Positions 48,951-62,433 of a stretch of DNA of 64,000 nt are shown here, piece after piece (position 1 is the stretch's first letter; each line of letters starts with the position of its first letter). Under the pieces are notes generated by a model, which made no database searches, had not been told where the DNA came from, and worked only from the letters and a program-made list of their open reading frames with translations. Source of the DNA: Warburgia ugandensis (Eukaryota > Streptophyta > Magnoliopsida > Canellales > Canellaceae); contig CP141132.1 of assembly GCA_035236585.1 (NCBI GenBank), positions 41,295,880-41,359,879 of the forward strand, in the 5' to 3' direction. Position numbers and translations under genes: made by a program.

Positions 48951-50990
48951 TGCAAAAAATCCAAAAGAAAATCTAACAAGAAATGCATGAAAATAGAAGC
49001 TTTCGAAAGAATAGATATTTCTAAAATTAAACTTTCCTAAAACTAAACCTAGAAAGTAATTTGCATGATTATAAGTAAAGCAATGTTAACTTGCATGATT
49101 CTAAGTAAATCAGGATATAAGTAAAGCAATGTTAAATTGCATGATTCTAGTCATCACATAGCACATCTATATACACATTCATTTGCACTCATATAAGCAT
49201 GATTGAAACAATCTAGCTTTATGTAAGCAACAACAAGTACCATTTGACAATCAAGGGATACATCTTGAACCATTTACTAGTAAAATTGCATATATGTCTA
49301 CTAACGTCTTGTTCATGCCCATTTATAAAAACTTTTATATGTCATTCTTATCAAAATGATCAAGCATGAGTGTCATTTCTATAACATAAACAAGGATTAT
49401 ACAATAGGATGAGTGTCTCATTCCTATGGAAAATCTAGTAGAGTTTCCTCTATTTTTTAGACATATGCACGTTTAACTTGTGTAGAACACCTGATAGGCA
49501 ATACAAATATATTTTCATACTTTTCAAAACAAATGCATACAACTTATCACATCCCGAAACCTTTAGTCACAACCATATCACAAGACATTCCATTAAATAG
49601 GAATGAATCCACTACATCAAAGTAAATATGAATACACCTTCTTTAATAACTCATAAATTAAATCCCAAGATGGGTGACTCACTCTTTAGATAATGAAAAT
49701 ACTAATCTACTACAATTACTACTGCACAATTAATTTCACATCCTCGGCTCAACCTTTTTGTCCTTCTATTCTAGTTCTTCAAATCTACGACATTGTAAAC
49801 AATTACAATGTTTTAGCAAGCTTGCACTTATGTATGTAGAAAAAGGTTGTTATTTTGGTATGCATTTCATTATTTACATTAGACAATTAGTCATATATGC
49901 ATTTCATTTGCTTGTGTACACATGTATCCATCTCACCTACTTTCTTTATAAGCATGATGCATTTCAAATTCATACATGATTGAGTACATGATTATGCATA
50001 GCTACTAATGATGCTCATTTTAATCCAATTCATTTGTAAGCCAATACTTGAAAACACCATCAATCTAAAAAAACTGACATAAATACATTGATATGTATAT
50101 ATGCATCAAAATCCATTCGTAAAAATCATCGTCTAAGGACATATATGTAGAGAGGAACTATGTTTACATGATTTTATTAAAGTATGGATAATCTCTAAAA
50201 TGCTTAAATTTAACAATAACTTCAACTCTATCATAATTGTAATAATGTTTGGAAGTATCGAAGAAATATTAAAGTATGAATAATCAGCAACAGTGTTGGA
50301 ACAAGAGCAATCTTTTACTTCTGCCATTTTTATTTTTTGAACTGCTTCCACACACTATCCTTGAGGTCAGCATTAATGAGCATAGGTAATTAGGATTCAA
50401 CCAACATATATTGTTCATAAGCAATTTAATGATAGCTATAGGCACATACTAAAATTATAAACTGTTGGCAGTAATAAAAAAAGGCTATTGTTCAACAATA
50501 TCAAGTTTGATTTAAATCTAAAACAAGGATAAACCACTCATGATATGAATATCTAAGACAAAATTCAATTGAACCATCATCAAATAACTCAAGCCCAAAT
50601 TTCCACAACAAGTTTTTCCCACAACCCAAAATGAGATGAAGTGATGAATGAACTCTAGAAGAGATACAGAACCCATGTGATATGTTGTTTGGTTCTTTTG
50701 CTCGTACAGCAAGGGAGAAGACAACTTGGTTCACTTGAAAAGGGGAAAGAGGTAGGGGTGGGGGGGTTGAGGTAAGGATACTTGACAAGAGAAATTGAGA
50801 GAATTTTGAAACAACCAAAGATGTATATCACATGGATGAGACAATAACACATGTCTACTTTAAATGGACAATACAAGAAAGTTAGAAACAATAATTCTCA
50901 CAAATTTGACATCACAATTAAATCTAAGACTCACATTATTGTCAATATCTAAGCATAATCACAATGAAGCATCAATATGTAGCTGCCAAT
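48951..50990. other. AT-rich stretch, nothing recognised
   Basis: A small duplication of GTAAAGCAATGTTAA..TTGCATGATTCT lies near 49,075-49,150. Minus open frames near 50,133-50,891 are low in complexity and overlap one another. They match no family I know. This may be the 5' part of the CACTA element or its introns; no right terminus was found. Confidence 0.4.
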
Positions 50991-51039
50991 CCTCCAAACC
51001 ATCACCACATGTCACAAGGCTTTTTGTACAAAATACTTG

Positions 51040-51245
51040 ACTGAGCCTCATTGGGGCCTCAATTTACATGCAAAACCATTCATGATTGAGCCTTAGTCCA
51101 TGCTCACTGAGCCTCATCCAAGCCTTAGTAGCTCCACATAGGAAGTTCAATCATAGTTGAGCCTCATCCCAACCTTCGACCCATTCTCATTGAGCCTTAT
51201 CTAGTTCTTAGGAGCTCCAAGACAAAAATTCAATTGCTTATACCA
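51040..51245. repeat. Short tandem phrases with GAGCCTCATCC core
   Basis: The string (A/T)TGAGCCT(C/T)A(T/G).. recurs near 51,042, 51,086, 51,108, 51,158 and 51,196, with GTAGCTCCA/GGAGCTCCA twice. Units are irregular, about 22-50 bp apart. This is a minor degenerate minisatellite. Confidence 0.45.
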
Positions 51246-51739
51246 TCCATGCAGCTCACACCATGTCACATTGACCAACCTAATGCCACATATTTAATAA
51301 TCCAGCCATAGAGGATAGATCCACATTTCATTTTGATCCCATACCAGTAACTTGCAATTAGTAGTGATACTAGAAACTATAGAGAATTGTACTTTATATT
51401 TCACATTCCATTCATCACATTTTGAGAAATGTAATATACTTAGATTAAGGAATTGAGCATACTTGCAAGTCCATACATGGAGCAATAACATGTTAAATCA
51501 TTAAAAGAAACAAAAATAAATGCTTCTTATGATAGTATTCACTCTTATTGCTAAATATTGTGGGTAACTAGCTCATTAAGAGTTCGCATTTCACTTACCA
51601 AATAAGTAAATGCAAGAAGAACTATTATCATCATCTATCACGGGATATTTAATTAAATGTTAAAATTCATATTTGATCTAAAAAATATCAAATTGATGAC
51701 TTGGATGATCTAATTAAATTCTAAATTAAGGGTATTTTG

Positions 51740-53400
51740 GCTAAAATTAAACACTTAACACACCCCCTGACCAGCATTTTTCTATTTCTAAGCAAAACAT
51801 GTAAGAAATCATTTTTCAAAAACTGATACAAGGTGCCACTTTTGTTGATACTCACAATTGAATTTAGCACGTGCAATGAGCTCTTAAACCCCTAGGTTAC
51901 CCTTAGTGGACGAGTTAGGCCTCGTGAGGGTTTGTAGTTAGTACACCCACAAAATTCAATGAAGTTGAGTCCCCTATTTTATCTCAAAGAATCCTCATTC
52001 ATTATCATTCTATTAGTTTTTCACAACTTAATGGAGAAAATTTGACAATTTTACAAATCATACACATATGAAAGACATTTTATTGAGTTATTTCTCAGAG
52101 TGCTTATGTGTGTACAGCCAAATACATCTTGACTTCTGACTAGATATACTTAAATTCTAGTAGAAATATCTCTTGATCTCAAATCCTCAAAGGCATACTC
52201 TTAGAAATGGTGCTCTCAAATAAGGATTCGAACATATTTCTCTCATTATGTGACCAAATCCATCAAGTTAATGGTTCACATAAATCTTTTAATGCTCATG
52301 AGACAAAGGAGAGTGATCCCTAAGAGTGGATCTTATCACCAAGAATATTAGGGATCTTTTACCTTAATTCCTTCTTTTTATCTCCTCTTTAAGGTTATGT
52401 TCCACCTATGATCAATAGGTCTTTAACTAAGATGAAACGTAAGCTTAGGATAGGTTCAAAAAGATGGGTGTGAGGATTTCAATGGTTCAAAATTGACTAA
52501 AGGTCTTTAATGAATATCTGTTAGGACAACATTCCTTTTTTAGATTGTACTTGAAGTGAATATCGCTTTCATATTTTTTTTCTTCTGATACTTCTTTCTT
52601 TTCGCTTATTTTTTTCTTTGGCTTCTTTGGAAGAAAGGCAGCTAATTTTCACACTTATTTAACTTTTTGTCCTCTTTTTGAACTTTTTCTACTAACCCTA
52701 CTCATTTTAACAATAGATAATGGATATTATTTTACTAGCTTGTTCTGGGTTAAGGTAAATGGCGTTAAGAAAGAAAAGGCTTACTAATAGGCTCAAAAGG
52801 GCTAACTAGTAGTATGATATATTGGGTAGCCTTTATATCTCTAGGCTAAATAAGGATGGCCTATATCATTTCCTAAGTTTCCTAAAGCCTATCAGATTTA
52901 ATAAATTTTCTAGGAATAAGGCTATTACTCCTATTTATTCTTAATGTTTAACCAAAACAAAGATAACAAGATCACATTAATTTATATATGCTGAAGAAAT
53001 TGTAGAATTACTTATAACTATCTGAAAGACGATAGTCTATAAACTCATTAGGTAATAAGTCTCCATTGATTTTCCTTTGGGTCTCTAAGTCATACCTCTC
53101 TATTAGTCTTGACTATATTGTGTGTGTAAATGGTTACTGAGAATTAACTTTCATAAAATGATTCAACACATGAATAATATGTAAACCTAATCATATGCAT
53201 TCTCATTAAGAGATGAAAACAATTGAATTATTAAATTCTGAACTTCTAATTCTCATCATAGTTAGGGAACTCTACCTTAAAAGCTTTATTTTATTTTTTT
53301 TAAGTAGCTCAAGCAAATCTAAAACCCCTACATGCATCTACATCCCCCCCCCCCCCAACTTAAATGAAACATTGTCCCAAATCTTGAAAACATAGGATCC
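51740..53400 (-). mobile_element. Probable non-coding part of a Ty3/gypsy (Tat/Athila-type) fossil
   Basis: This stretch lies downstream, on the minus strand, of the gag-protease piece. It has no coding capacity. A poly-C run at about 53,346-53,358 followed by AACTTAAATGAAACATTGTC, and GGTTGCCTCCCAGTAAGCAC near 53,440, resemble strings often seen next to this lineage in plant genomes. The boundaries are uncertain and no LTR edge could be fixed. Confidence 0.35.
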
Positions 53401-55170
53401 TATATGAAAATTGAGTGATGTAGACTATAAAACCTTGGGTTGCCTCCCAGTAAGCACTAAGTTTAATGCTGGCAGCCAGACGTTAACAATTGAATTTACG
53501 ATGTGTAAGGCAGGCCTCTAGTGGATCGAAGGTAGACAATGGTGGTAGAACTTCTCAAATTAAATCTTCAATCATGTTCCAAGAGTCATTAAGATTTAAA
53601 TGTTGATGGTTGGCATTGAAGACATTGAGCTCAACTTTCATATTGACAAAGGAAAATTGTAATACACCATTTCTACAATTTGTGATTGCATTGGATTTCG
53701 CTAAGAATGGACATCCAGGAATCACTGGGATCTAACTACTAGGGTTTACTATAGGCTGGGTATCTAGGACAATGAAATTGACAAGGAAATAAAACTGGTC
53801 CACTTGAATTAATACATCCTTAACCATACCACAAGGAATCTTAATTGATCTATCAGCTAACTACAATGTAGTGCTCATTGGCTTAAGCTCACTAAGCCCT
53901 AGTTACTCGTAAACATAATATGGCAACAAATTAACACTGGCCCCTAAATAAAGTAAGACCCTATTTATGACATGATCTCCTATAATGCAAGTAATTGTAG
54001 GATATCTTGGATCTCTAAATTTTGGTGGGGCCTTGTGTTGAATTAAAGATCTCACTTGCTTGATGAGGAAGGCTTTCTTTTGCACATTAAGCTTTCACTT
54101 TGTAGTGCAGAGCTCTTTAAGAAATTTGGCATAAAAAGGAATATCCTTTATAGCATTGAGTAATGGAATATTAATTGGTACATGTTTAAAAACTTCCATT
54201 ATCTCATTAAAATTTATTCCTTCTTAGACTTGTTGAGTAATTGAGGGAATGAGGCTTTAGGCACATAGGGTACCTCCACTATAGGCTGAGAAGGAGTAGG
54301 TGATGTCTATCTAATATCTTTCTCATGTGTTTTGGTTGCCTCTTTCTCCTATACAGTTTCCTTAACCTACGCTACTTTTTTTATTGATCTAACGACCGCT
54401 CCTAAGGGCGGCTATAGACTTGGCATGCTCATGGGTGTTAAGGTTTTGAGAACTTGACCCTATCTCAAATCAGCCCTTAGGATTAGGGATGGGTTGATTA
54501 GGTAACTGACCCTTTCCTCTATTATGTAGTTCAACTAACAATTGGCTCACCTACATGTCTAACTTGGCTATGCCTTAAAATTTGACATGGGCTGAATGTC
54601 TACTATCATTTTGCAACTGGTTGTTGTGTTTTTCGCTAAGTGTACTGGCTATTGTAGTGTAGCATGTGCAAGTACGGTCGATCGCATAGAGACTCGCTTT
54701 AAGAAATTGGAGTTTTAATAAAATTTACTTATTTAAAATATAAAATTAAATGAAATAAATTAACATAAAGTGAAATTAGACTTCAGATATGTTTAATCAA
54801 TGAAATTATAGAGGTCAACATAAAAAAAGACAGAAATTTAACCATAAAAACAAGAAAAAGTCACTTCCCTAGGTCGATTATCATCAATTTCTTTAGATCT
54901 AGTCTCATAAACTTCAATCATCCTTCATCAGTCTCTTTTTAGTACATCTAATTGATGATCCACTGAATTGATTAGGTAGATTCAAAAATCTAAGATATCT
55001 AAGCTAAATAAAGATTTCGAGATTTGGATGGTTTAAATCACTTTTTAGATTTCAAAATTAAGATTAGCAACCTTAATCAAGATGATGTCTTAAGAATGTA
55101 ATCTAAAAATTAATCAAGGATTTGATGTGAAACAAAGGACAAATAAAAGGATCTTTATTGTTAAGGGTAA
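53400..55170 (-). mobile_element. Ty3/gypsy fossil, gag-protease region, Tat/Athila-like
   Basis: The minus strand shows the C-terminal part of a gag (about 54,100-54,640) and an aspartic protease region (about 53,600-54,085). The protease region has FLIKQVRSLIQHKAPPKF, PTITCIIGDHVINR and a GASVNLLPYYVY strand, then LDTQPIVNPSS and GCPFLAKSNAI. This order is typical of Tat/Athila-type polyproteins. It is broken, with several interruptions, and the reverse transcriptase and integrase are absent. The Tekay element is inserted at 55,176, cutting off its other side. Confidence 0.65.
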
Positions 55171-55175
55171 CCCAT

Positions 55176-57858
55176 TATGACGACCCGGGTTTCATATGAT
55201 TCAAATTTCATAAAAAGGTGAGATCTCTTGCTTTAGAAATATGAAATGCATGAAAATCTTTTTGTTTTGGAAAGCAATCTTTCATATAAAACCCCGAGAT
55301 TCAAAACACATTTTCAAATTATATAGCCATGGCATAGTTTTAAATCAACTCTATTCCCAAGAAAGTGTTAGTCACAGCCCTAGCTACAAAGAGTAATTAC
55401 AATCAAGTAACATTTACTAAAACATAAGGTAGGGGTTTACTTACTTGTACTTAATTTGGATGTTCTCTGTCACGGGTGTATCCTGTCCTTAATTGTTTAC
55501 TTGTATCTGAAAAATATTAACGATTGGGTGAGTATACACTATACTTAGTAGGAATCTATCACTACTAGTTTTACAATGCATGCTATGTTTTAAACCATAT
55601 GTTCTTTAAACCATGTGCATGTTTGGACACTTATGTTTAATATCGATATTAAAAGCCATTATCAAAATAGAATACTGACGACTTAAAGAATTGCATAATC
55701 CAAGTCAAAAGTAACATAGATATCATAAACATATACTATGATATGCATAAGATGCTCAACTGAATCCAACTCATGGATCTATGGTCGACCATACTCATGT
55801 CATGCCATATGCATGCAAGTAAATCCTCAAAAACATAGGGCACACTATGCCCATGACCTCAGTGCCGTGTGGTCCTCGGGTACCTAGGGACTCTCGGTCA
55901 TAGCCTCCACGGGGCATATGACACTTCGACGGGTGCCGTGACACCTCCAGTGGTAGTCCTCGTTTACCACAGCAATTGAAGTGAGGACAAGCCTTTTTGG
56001 CGTGGTACCCTTTCCACCTATAGTGGTAGAGGCTGGGAGGCCACCCCGAACCTCTCGACATAGCGCCCACGAGCTTACTAGCCCAAATCATATACTATCA
56101 AGTAGGTAAGAACCTTTTTTTTTTTCAAAACATGTCTATGCATGTAATCATGCAGACAAGAATCCTTTTTCAAAACATGTCTATGCATGTAACACATGTC
56201 TTGGCAATATATGCACAATGTATTTTTCATATGCATGCTAAGTTCATTTATGAAATGAATTCATGCTAAACAGGTCATGTGCATAAGGATGTAACATAAG
56301 TTTATATGATATATGCATAAAGATAGGACATGTAACTTAAAAACTTAAAATATGCATTAGAAAAGCAACCATGACTCAAAACATGCATTCTCAAAGCATC
56401 ATGGGTTCTTTTTAAAAGTCTAGTAGCGATATGAGACTTACTTGGTTTGATCGTGCTAGTCCCCTTTTCCTCGTACGTTCCTGGACATTGTTTAGGGGAA
56501 AAAGGTTAGCTTGGCCTATTTCTATAGATTTTAGAACAGTTTACCTTACTACTTAGGCATTAAGGGTTCATTCCCATGCCTAAGGGCCTCCTAAGGTCCC
56601 TAACTGGGCCTTGGTATAGTCAAGTTTGCAAAGGTTTAGCGGCCCCATGCCACTGCCATGGTTTAAGGGTCATGCCAGCCTTAGATAAGGGCTTGATCAT
56701 GAATTTTATGATTTGGGCGTGTCTGTGCCGTCGATACGGACACAACACCTCTCGCGACGCCTCAATCGGAGTCCTAGAACTCAAGTTATGGGTATTTTTG
56801 TGTTAAGAATACATAGAAGGCCCAAAACGGGCCCTTCGTCACCACTCCCAGGACGAACCTGCTCGAGTGGCGACCGGCCCGCACGTACGATCACACGCTC
56901 CCGGGCATCATCAGGCTGCGCGTTCTGCTTACTTGGAATGTGCAGCGTCACCGTCGCAGGCCCACAAGAGGCGGGCGCCCAGGACGCTATCGCGTCCCGC
57001 GTCAGCGGCGCGCACCCCACACGGCGTGTCCGCTGACGCACCAGACCTTCGACCCTTTTCTCATTTGCAGGCGCGTCCATGAATGCGCCCGTCAGTTTCC
57101 CTTTAACACACTGGGTGCGTTTTGGTTCTATGGTGACCTAGGCGTCCTTGGGACGCCCTGATTCGACCCTGTCGAACCAGAATGCACCAAGCACCTGCCC
57201 TGGGTCTATTGTGGCTCCTTAGAGCCCGGTTTTGCATAATTTCTCATACAAAAACTTAGGGACATTCAACCTAAGACTGAGGGGGAGATGGGTCTGAAGT
57301 TGTTTAAGGCGTACCTGGTTCGTGGCTGGGTACTTTTCATGGTTTCTCCTCTTGCCTACAACTTCAAGACTAGTTTTTCCCAAGGTTTTGGGCTGCCATT
57401 GGAGGCACCCAAGAGCTCTATTTATAGAGCTTAAGGAGGGCTCTAGAGGGGGCTTTCCACCGCCATTCCATGGAAGTGGAGAAACCTCTAGAATGGCAGT
57501 GGTTTTCCCCCTGCACACTGACATTCTAGAATTTCAATGATGCAGTATGTTTGGGAAGAAGGGGGTGCCCGTATTAAAACGGGTCCCTGTTTTCTCAGGC
57601 TAATTCGCTTTAAATTTAATTACAATTTTGCCCTTGAACTTCAAATGGCCATAACTTGCTCATTTTAACTTCGTTTTGGGTGATTCTAGTCTTGTTGGAT
57701 TTCTTTTTCCAAGACGCACCTAAGGGTATCATTCTAAAGACCAAATTTTTGGGTCTAGTCATAGTGAACAGTGAAATGACCAAAATACCCTTATCTCAAA
57801 AAGTAAACTTTTCGTTACCAACATGGGATTTCAAGGTTACAAAAATGGAGTCATTACA
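55176..57858 (-). mobile_element. Tekay 3' LTR (2,683 bp)
   Basis: It starts TATGACGACCCGGG (the counterpart of TGTGACGACCC at 63,957) and ends GAGTCATTACA, next to the polypurine tract. The length is close to the 2,692 bp of the solo LTR at 6,221-8,912. A GC-rich part at about 56,720-57,140 corresponds in position, but not closely in sequence, to the GC-rich part of the solo LTR. Confidence 0.82.
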
Positions 57859-57879
57859 TTCTTAACCTCTTAGGGGAAT

Positions 57880-58100
57880 TTTGCCCCCAAAATTCTACAC
57901 TATATACAGTCAAAAGATCTCGGGGTACATTTCTCGCATTTCTGACTCTAGTTCCCAAGTCTCTTCTACAATGTGCGCATTTCTCCACAAAACTTTGACT
58001 AAGTGTATGTCTTTGTTCCGTAGCTTCTTACTCTTACGATCCAGAATCTCAATTGGTCTCGTCTCCAACTTGAGATCCTCCATCAACTCCATGGGTACCT
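57880..58100 (-). mobile_element. Tekay part: chromodomain
   Basis: The minus strand reads LKLETRPIEILDRKSKKLRN, then VKVLWRNAHIVEETWELE and MREMYPEIF. This matches the C-terminal chromodomain of plant chromoviruses (V-K-V-L-W-x-N ... E-E-x-T-W-E-x-E), thought to steer integration to heterochromatin. It is the main reason for calling Tekay/Del rather than Athila or Tat. Confidence 0.85.
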
Positions 58101-59201
58101 GGGTGATGACATGAGCAGGTTACGCACGTACCTCCTTAGCATAGATATATGGAATACGTTATGCACTTCAGATAGCTGAGGGGGTAGTGCGATCCTGTAG
58201 GCCACTTTTCCCACTTTCTCCAAGATTTCAAAAGGTCCTATGTAATGCGGACTAAGCTTGCCTTTGATATCGAACCGCATAACTCCTTTAGTGGGAGATA
58301 TCTTCAGGAAAACGTGCTCTCCTATGTCAAATTCTAATGGTCTCCTCCTTTGATCAGCATAGCTCTTTTGCCGGCTTTGAGTTGTGAGGAGGCGTTTCTT
58401 TATGAGTTTGACCTTCTCGGCGCATTGCTCCACCAACTCTGACTGTAGCACCTTGGACTCTCCAACTTCACTCCAACTAGTGGGTGATCGACAGGGTCTC
58501 CCATAGAGAGCCTCATACGGAGCCATGCCAATGCCTGACTGAAAGCTGTTGTTGTACGCGAACTCCACTAGCGACAAGTTTTCATCCCAGCTCTACTTTC
58601 AATCGAGGGCACAAGCTCGTAGTATATCTTTGACTATCTGGATCGTGCGCTCTAACTGTCCATCGGTCTGTGGATGGAAGGTTGTGCTAAAATTCAAGGA
58701 AGATCCTAAGGATTTTTAGACGGACTTCCAGAGTTGTGAAGTGAAGCGGCTATCCCTATCTGAAGTGATACTAAGGGGTATGCCATGTAAACTCACTATC
58801 TCTTTGATGTATAACTGAGATAGGCTGTCAGTGGATTGGGTATGGCGTATAGGAAGGAAATGGGCCGTCTTAGTCAATCTATCAACAATTACCCAGATCA
58901 TGTCATGACTCTTAGAGGTCCTAGGTAACCCTATGATGAAGTCCATGGCAATATGATCCCATTTCCATTTGGGTAACTCAAGGGCTTGTAACAATCCCGC
59001 AGGTCTTTGATGTTCGGCTTTTAATTGTTGACATGTTAGACACTTTGCCACAAATTCCCCTATGTCTCTTTTCATACCATCCCACCAATATTGTCTCTTT
59101 AAGTCTTGATACATCTTAGTTCCTCCCGGGTGTATAGTATACTTAGACCGATGAGCCTCTTTTAAGATTTCTTGTCTTAATTCTTCATTAGTCAGTACCA
59201 C
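58083..59201 (-). mobile_element. Tekay part: integrase
   Basis: The His-Cys zinc-binding region ([18 protein letters not shown] ... [11 protein letters not shown]) is at about 59,020-59,160. The catalytic core opens with [15 protein letters not shown] and continues [12 protein letters not shown] and [20 protein letters not shown]. The C-terminal module has APYEALYGRPCRSPT, then KLSPHYIGPFEILEKVGKVA and LPPQLSEVHNVFHISMLRRY. All are standard for this lineage. Confidence 0.88.
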
Positions 59202-59204
59202 TAA

Positions 59205-59760
59205 TCTTCCTTACATGTAAATGCTACCATCTTCCCCTTTAGTAAACCCTGGTTTTCCTATTAAAGCTTGTATGTCCGGATCCCCTTGCTGTGCTTGCGT
59301 AACCTTTTCATTAACAGCCAACTTTATCATTAGACCTGCCATAATGATCTTGCACTTACTTATGTCTGGTTTCCACATTATTACTTCTTGTAATAGCTTC
59401 CATCTCTTAGTAAATAAACTTGCCCACATCCCTTGGGTTTTCTTACTTAATGCATTAGCTACCACATTAGCTTTTCCAGGGTGATAATGAATGGAGAAGT
59501 CATAGTCTTTTAAGTATTCCATCCATCTTCTTTGTCGCATGTTTAAGTCTTGTTGGGAAAAGATATATTTAAGACTCTTATGATCTGTGAAAACTTCAAA
59601 CTTTTCCCCATATAGATAATGTCTCTAGATTTTCAAGGCAAAGACTATGGCCGCTAATTCCCAGTCATGGGTCGGGTAACTGACTTCATGCTTCTTGAGT
59701 TGCCGAGAAGCATAAGCAATTACCTTCCCATGTTGCATAAGTACGTAGCCTAGTCCTTAT
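59205..59760 (-). mobile_element. Tekay part: RNase H and connection
   Basis: The closing RNase H/tether strings [20 protein letters not shown] and [10 protein letters not shown] (normally ...VADALSRK) are visible at about 59,450-59,535. The more 5' part of the domain is recognisable near 59,550-59,760. It lies between reverse transcriptase and integrase as expected. Confidence 0.75.
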
Positions 59761-60710
59761 TGCGAGGCATCGCTGTATATCTCAAATCTGCCACTTCCTG
59801 AAGGTAAGGTAAGGACAGGTGCTGTAGTTAACCTTCTCTTTAGTTCCTGGAAGCTTTCCTCACATTTATCAGTCCATTCAAATCTTGTGTCTTTCCTGGT
59901 CAGCTTAGTTAAAGGTAAAGCAATTTGTGAAAAACCCTCAATGAATCTCCTGTAATATCTGGCAAGTCCTAAGAAGCTTCTTATTTCTGTGACTGTCTTA
60001 GGTCTTTCCCATTTCTGTACTGATTCAACCTTAGTGGGGTCGACTGCTATGCCATCTTGAGAAATAATGTGTCCTAAGAAATTAACCTTTTCCAGCCAAA
60101 ACTCACACTTACTGAATTTTGCATATAACTTGTGTGCTTGTAGGGTGCTTAATGTTATCCTTAGATGTTCCTTATGGTCTTCAAGAGTTTCTGAATATAT
60201 CAAGATATCATCCACTAACACTATGATGAATTTGTCTAAGTATTCCTTGAACACCCTATTCATGAGGTCCATAAACGTGGTTGGAGAATTAGTTAAACCA
60301 AAGGACATCACTCTGAATTCATAATGGCCGTATCGAGTCCTGAAGGCTGTCTTGGGGATATCTTCTTCTCTAACCCAAAGATGATGGTAGCCGGACGTAG
60401 ATCAATCTTAGAGAAGACTCTGGCTGACTGAAGTTGATCGAAAAGATCATCAATTCGGGAAAGGGGGTACTTATTCTTAATGGTGACCCTATTTAGCATC
60501 CGATAGTCTACGCACAATCTCATGGAGCCATCCTTTTTCTTAACAAAAAGGACTAGAGCTCCCCACGAAGATATGCTAGGCCGTATGAACCCTTTGTCAA
60601 GTAGTTCCTATAACTGGGTCTTCAATTTTTTTAGTTCTGCAGGAGCCATTCGGTAAGGAGCTTTGGAAATAGGGGAAGTACCGGGTATAAGGTCAATGGT
60701 AAACTCAATT
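59757..60710 (-). mobile_element. Tekay part: reverse transcriptase
   Basis: Motifs in order on the minus strand are [20 protein letters not shown] with [29 protein letters not shown], the catalytic LVDDILIYS, and [20 protein letters not shown]. These are followed by [18 protein letters not shown] and the start of the RNase H region. The V-D-D form with LIYS is usual for Ty3/gypsy. Confidence 0.88.
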
Positions 60711-60789
60711 TCTCTTGGTGGGGGTAGACCTGGTAAGTCCTCAGGGAATACGTCAAGAAATTCTTGGACTACCTCAACATCCTCTAGCT

Positions 60790-61260
60790 TTGGTTAGGGA
60801 CTCTCGATAGATTCAATCTTGGCCAAGAAGAAGGGACATCCCTGAGCAATGTGCTTAACTGCTCTCATGGCAGAAATAACACATGCTCCAGAATAATCCT
60901 TTCTTCCTTGGAGGGTGAGAGTGTCTCCATTAGGTAGGGTAATAGTGACACGTTTCTGGTGGCAATCAACAAAGGCTTGATTAAGGGCTAGCCAGTCCAT
61001 ACCTAGGATGGCGTTGAAGTCATTCATATCTAAGTGAATAAGACTGACCAAAATGGGGACATCCTGAAGATAAAAATAGGTGGGAACTGCCTAGCCTACA
61101 GGAGTCATGACTTCTAGAGTGAAGTCCAGGTCCTGTGGTATAATGTCCAAGGTTGATGCAAACTCCCGGGATATGAAAGAATGGGTGGAGCCTGTATCGA
61201 ATAGAACTTTAGCAGGTGTATCATAGATAGAAATAATACCTTCAACTACTGCATTTGAAG
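60790..61260 (-). mobile_element. Tekay part: protease
   Basis: The active-site strand (LFDTGSTHSFIS type) reads near 61,165-61,205, and the second half reads FNAILGMDWLALNQAFVDCH with RVTITLPNGDTLTLQGRK near 60,890-61,020. The I-L-G-M-D-W-L phrase is diagnostic of gypsy proteases. An inverted partial copy of this segment lies at 63,021-63,331. Confidence 0.85.
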
Positions 61261-61359
61261 CCTAAGCTTGACTAGAAGTGAGGCCAAAGACACATACTTG
61301 GCTCTTTGGAACCTGATCTTCTTTACGCTCTTCAACTTTCCTTTTAGGACAATTCCTAT

Positions 61360-62184
61360 CAAGATGTCCTAATTCTCCACATGTATAGCAAGTGATGTTG
61401 AAAGTGGGACATGGTTTGCCTGAATGATTCCTGTTACACTTAGGGCATGTCTTCCAGTCTGGACTTCTTCCTTTGCTTTCAAACGACTTCTTGAAAGGTG
61501 GCCTGGGTCCAGATGGCTGAAATGTCTCTTTCCTTTATTTCTCATGGTGTTGGTGTTCTTAGTTTCCTTTATCGCTTGATTCCTTTGATAATCTTTTTCA
61601 TATAGGGAGGCCATCTCTACGGCTTTGGCTATGGTGGAAGGTTGGAAACCTAGCACTTTGTTCCTAAGTCCTGGGTTGAGCCCATCTACAAATCTTTCCG
61701 CCGCTTCTTCCTCATCAGCACAAGCATGTGGTGCAAATCTTCGGAGGCTGATGAATTTATTTTCATACTGTTGGACAGTCATGTTTCCTTGTTCTAAGTT
61801 CATAAATTCTTTTTCCTTCTATTTTCTTATGTGTTTAGGATAATATTTGTCATTAAAGACCTTTTTACATTCTTCCCATCCTATTGTTTCTTGCTGGTCA
61901 AAATAAGTCCTTTTCACTGTTTCCCACCAAAAGGTAGCCTCTCCCCTAAACACAAATGTGGCCATGTGTACCTTTCTTTCTTCAGCTATGTTCATGGCTT
62001 TAAATATCTTTTCAATATCAATTAACCATTTTTCAGTTGTAGATGCTTCATCTTCTCCTGTGAATGAAGGAGCTAATTTCTGAAACCTTTCTAACTGAAC
62101 CTCGGTTCTATCTATTGCTTTATCAGGGGAAGGATCTCGTGTCGTAGGGGTTTGGGTTTGTTGATTACTCATGTATTGTTCCAT
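61360..62184 (-). mobile_element. Tekay part: gag
   Basis: It starts MEQYMSNQQTQTPT and continues FQKLAPSFTGEDEASTTEKW with LIDIEKIFKAMNIAEERKV, FRGEATFWWETV, then MNLEQGNMTVQQYENKFISL. These strings are typical of Tekay/Del gag (Retrotrans_gag). A CCHC knuckle region is recognisable near 61,370-61,450. The N-terminal third is present twice more downstream of the leader (62,657-63,020 and 63,332-63,707). Confidence 0.82.
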
Positions 62185-62433
62185 ATGCTATAGGAATCGA
62201 TGGAATAATTCAGCCATTCCATTGCCCGACCCAGTGGAGTCCACTGGTGGGGCTTCAGGTCTTGGAGCATCACTTACTTTCTTTCTAGGCATCTGTAAAT
62301 CACAAGGTAATTCACAAGACCTTAGTATGTGTTATCATATTACCCCTTAATCTTTCATGGATGAAACTTGATTATAAGTTATTCTCCTCATAACTGGGCT
62401 ATGAGTAACATCAAACCGGGCTCGGATACCAAC
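62185..62433 (-). mobile_element. Tekay leader and primer-binding site, inner copy
   Basis: The untranslated leader runs between gag and the primer-binding site; the latter is seen in plus orientation as CTCGGATACCAACTG near 62,421-62,435. By eye it is about 94-95% identical to the outer leader at 63,708-63,956. Unlike that copy, it is followed by a TRIM-like LTR and not by the Tekay LTR. Confidence 0.8.

Noticed and set aside
50501-50818. 105-codon minus frame with proline-rich start
   Set aside because: It overlaps two other frames, is low in complexity and has no family resemblance.
44253-54000. Right-hand CACTA terminus
   Set aside because: I looked for the inverse of the left end (CCCCTATTTAGTAGTA type) and for mirrored subterminal repeats up to about 54 kb. 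The only near strings (such as TTAGTAGTGA near 51,357) lack the flanking repeats.
56713-57161. Cluster of overlapping frames on both strands as host genes
   Set aside because: They lie in the GC-rich part of the Tekay 3' LTR; no domain, and several frames overlap.
60067-60324. Plus-strand frame opposite the reverse transcriptase
   Set aside because: It is an antisense shadow of the Tekay RT coding region.
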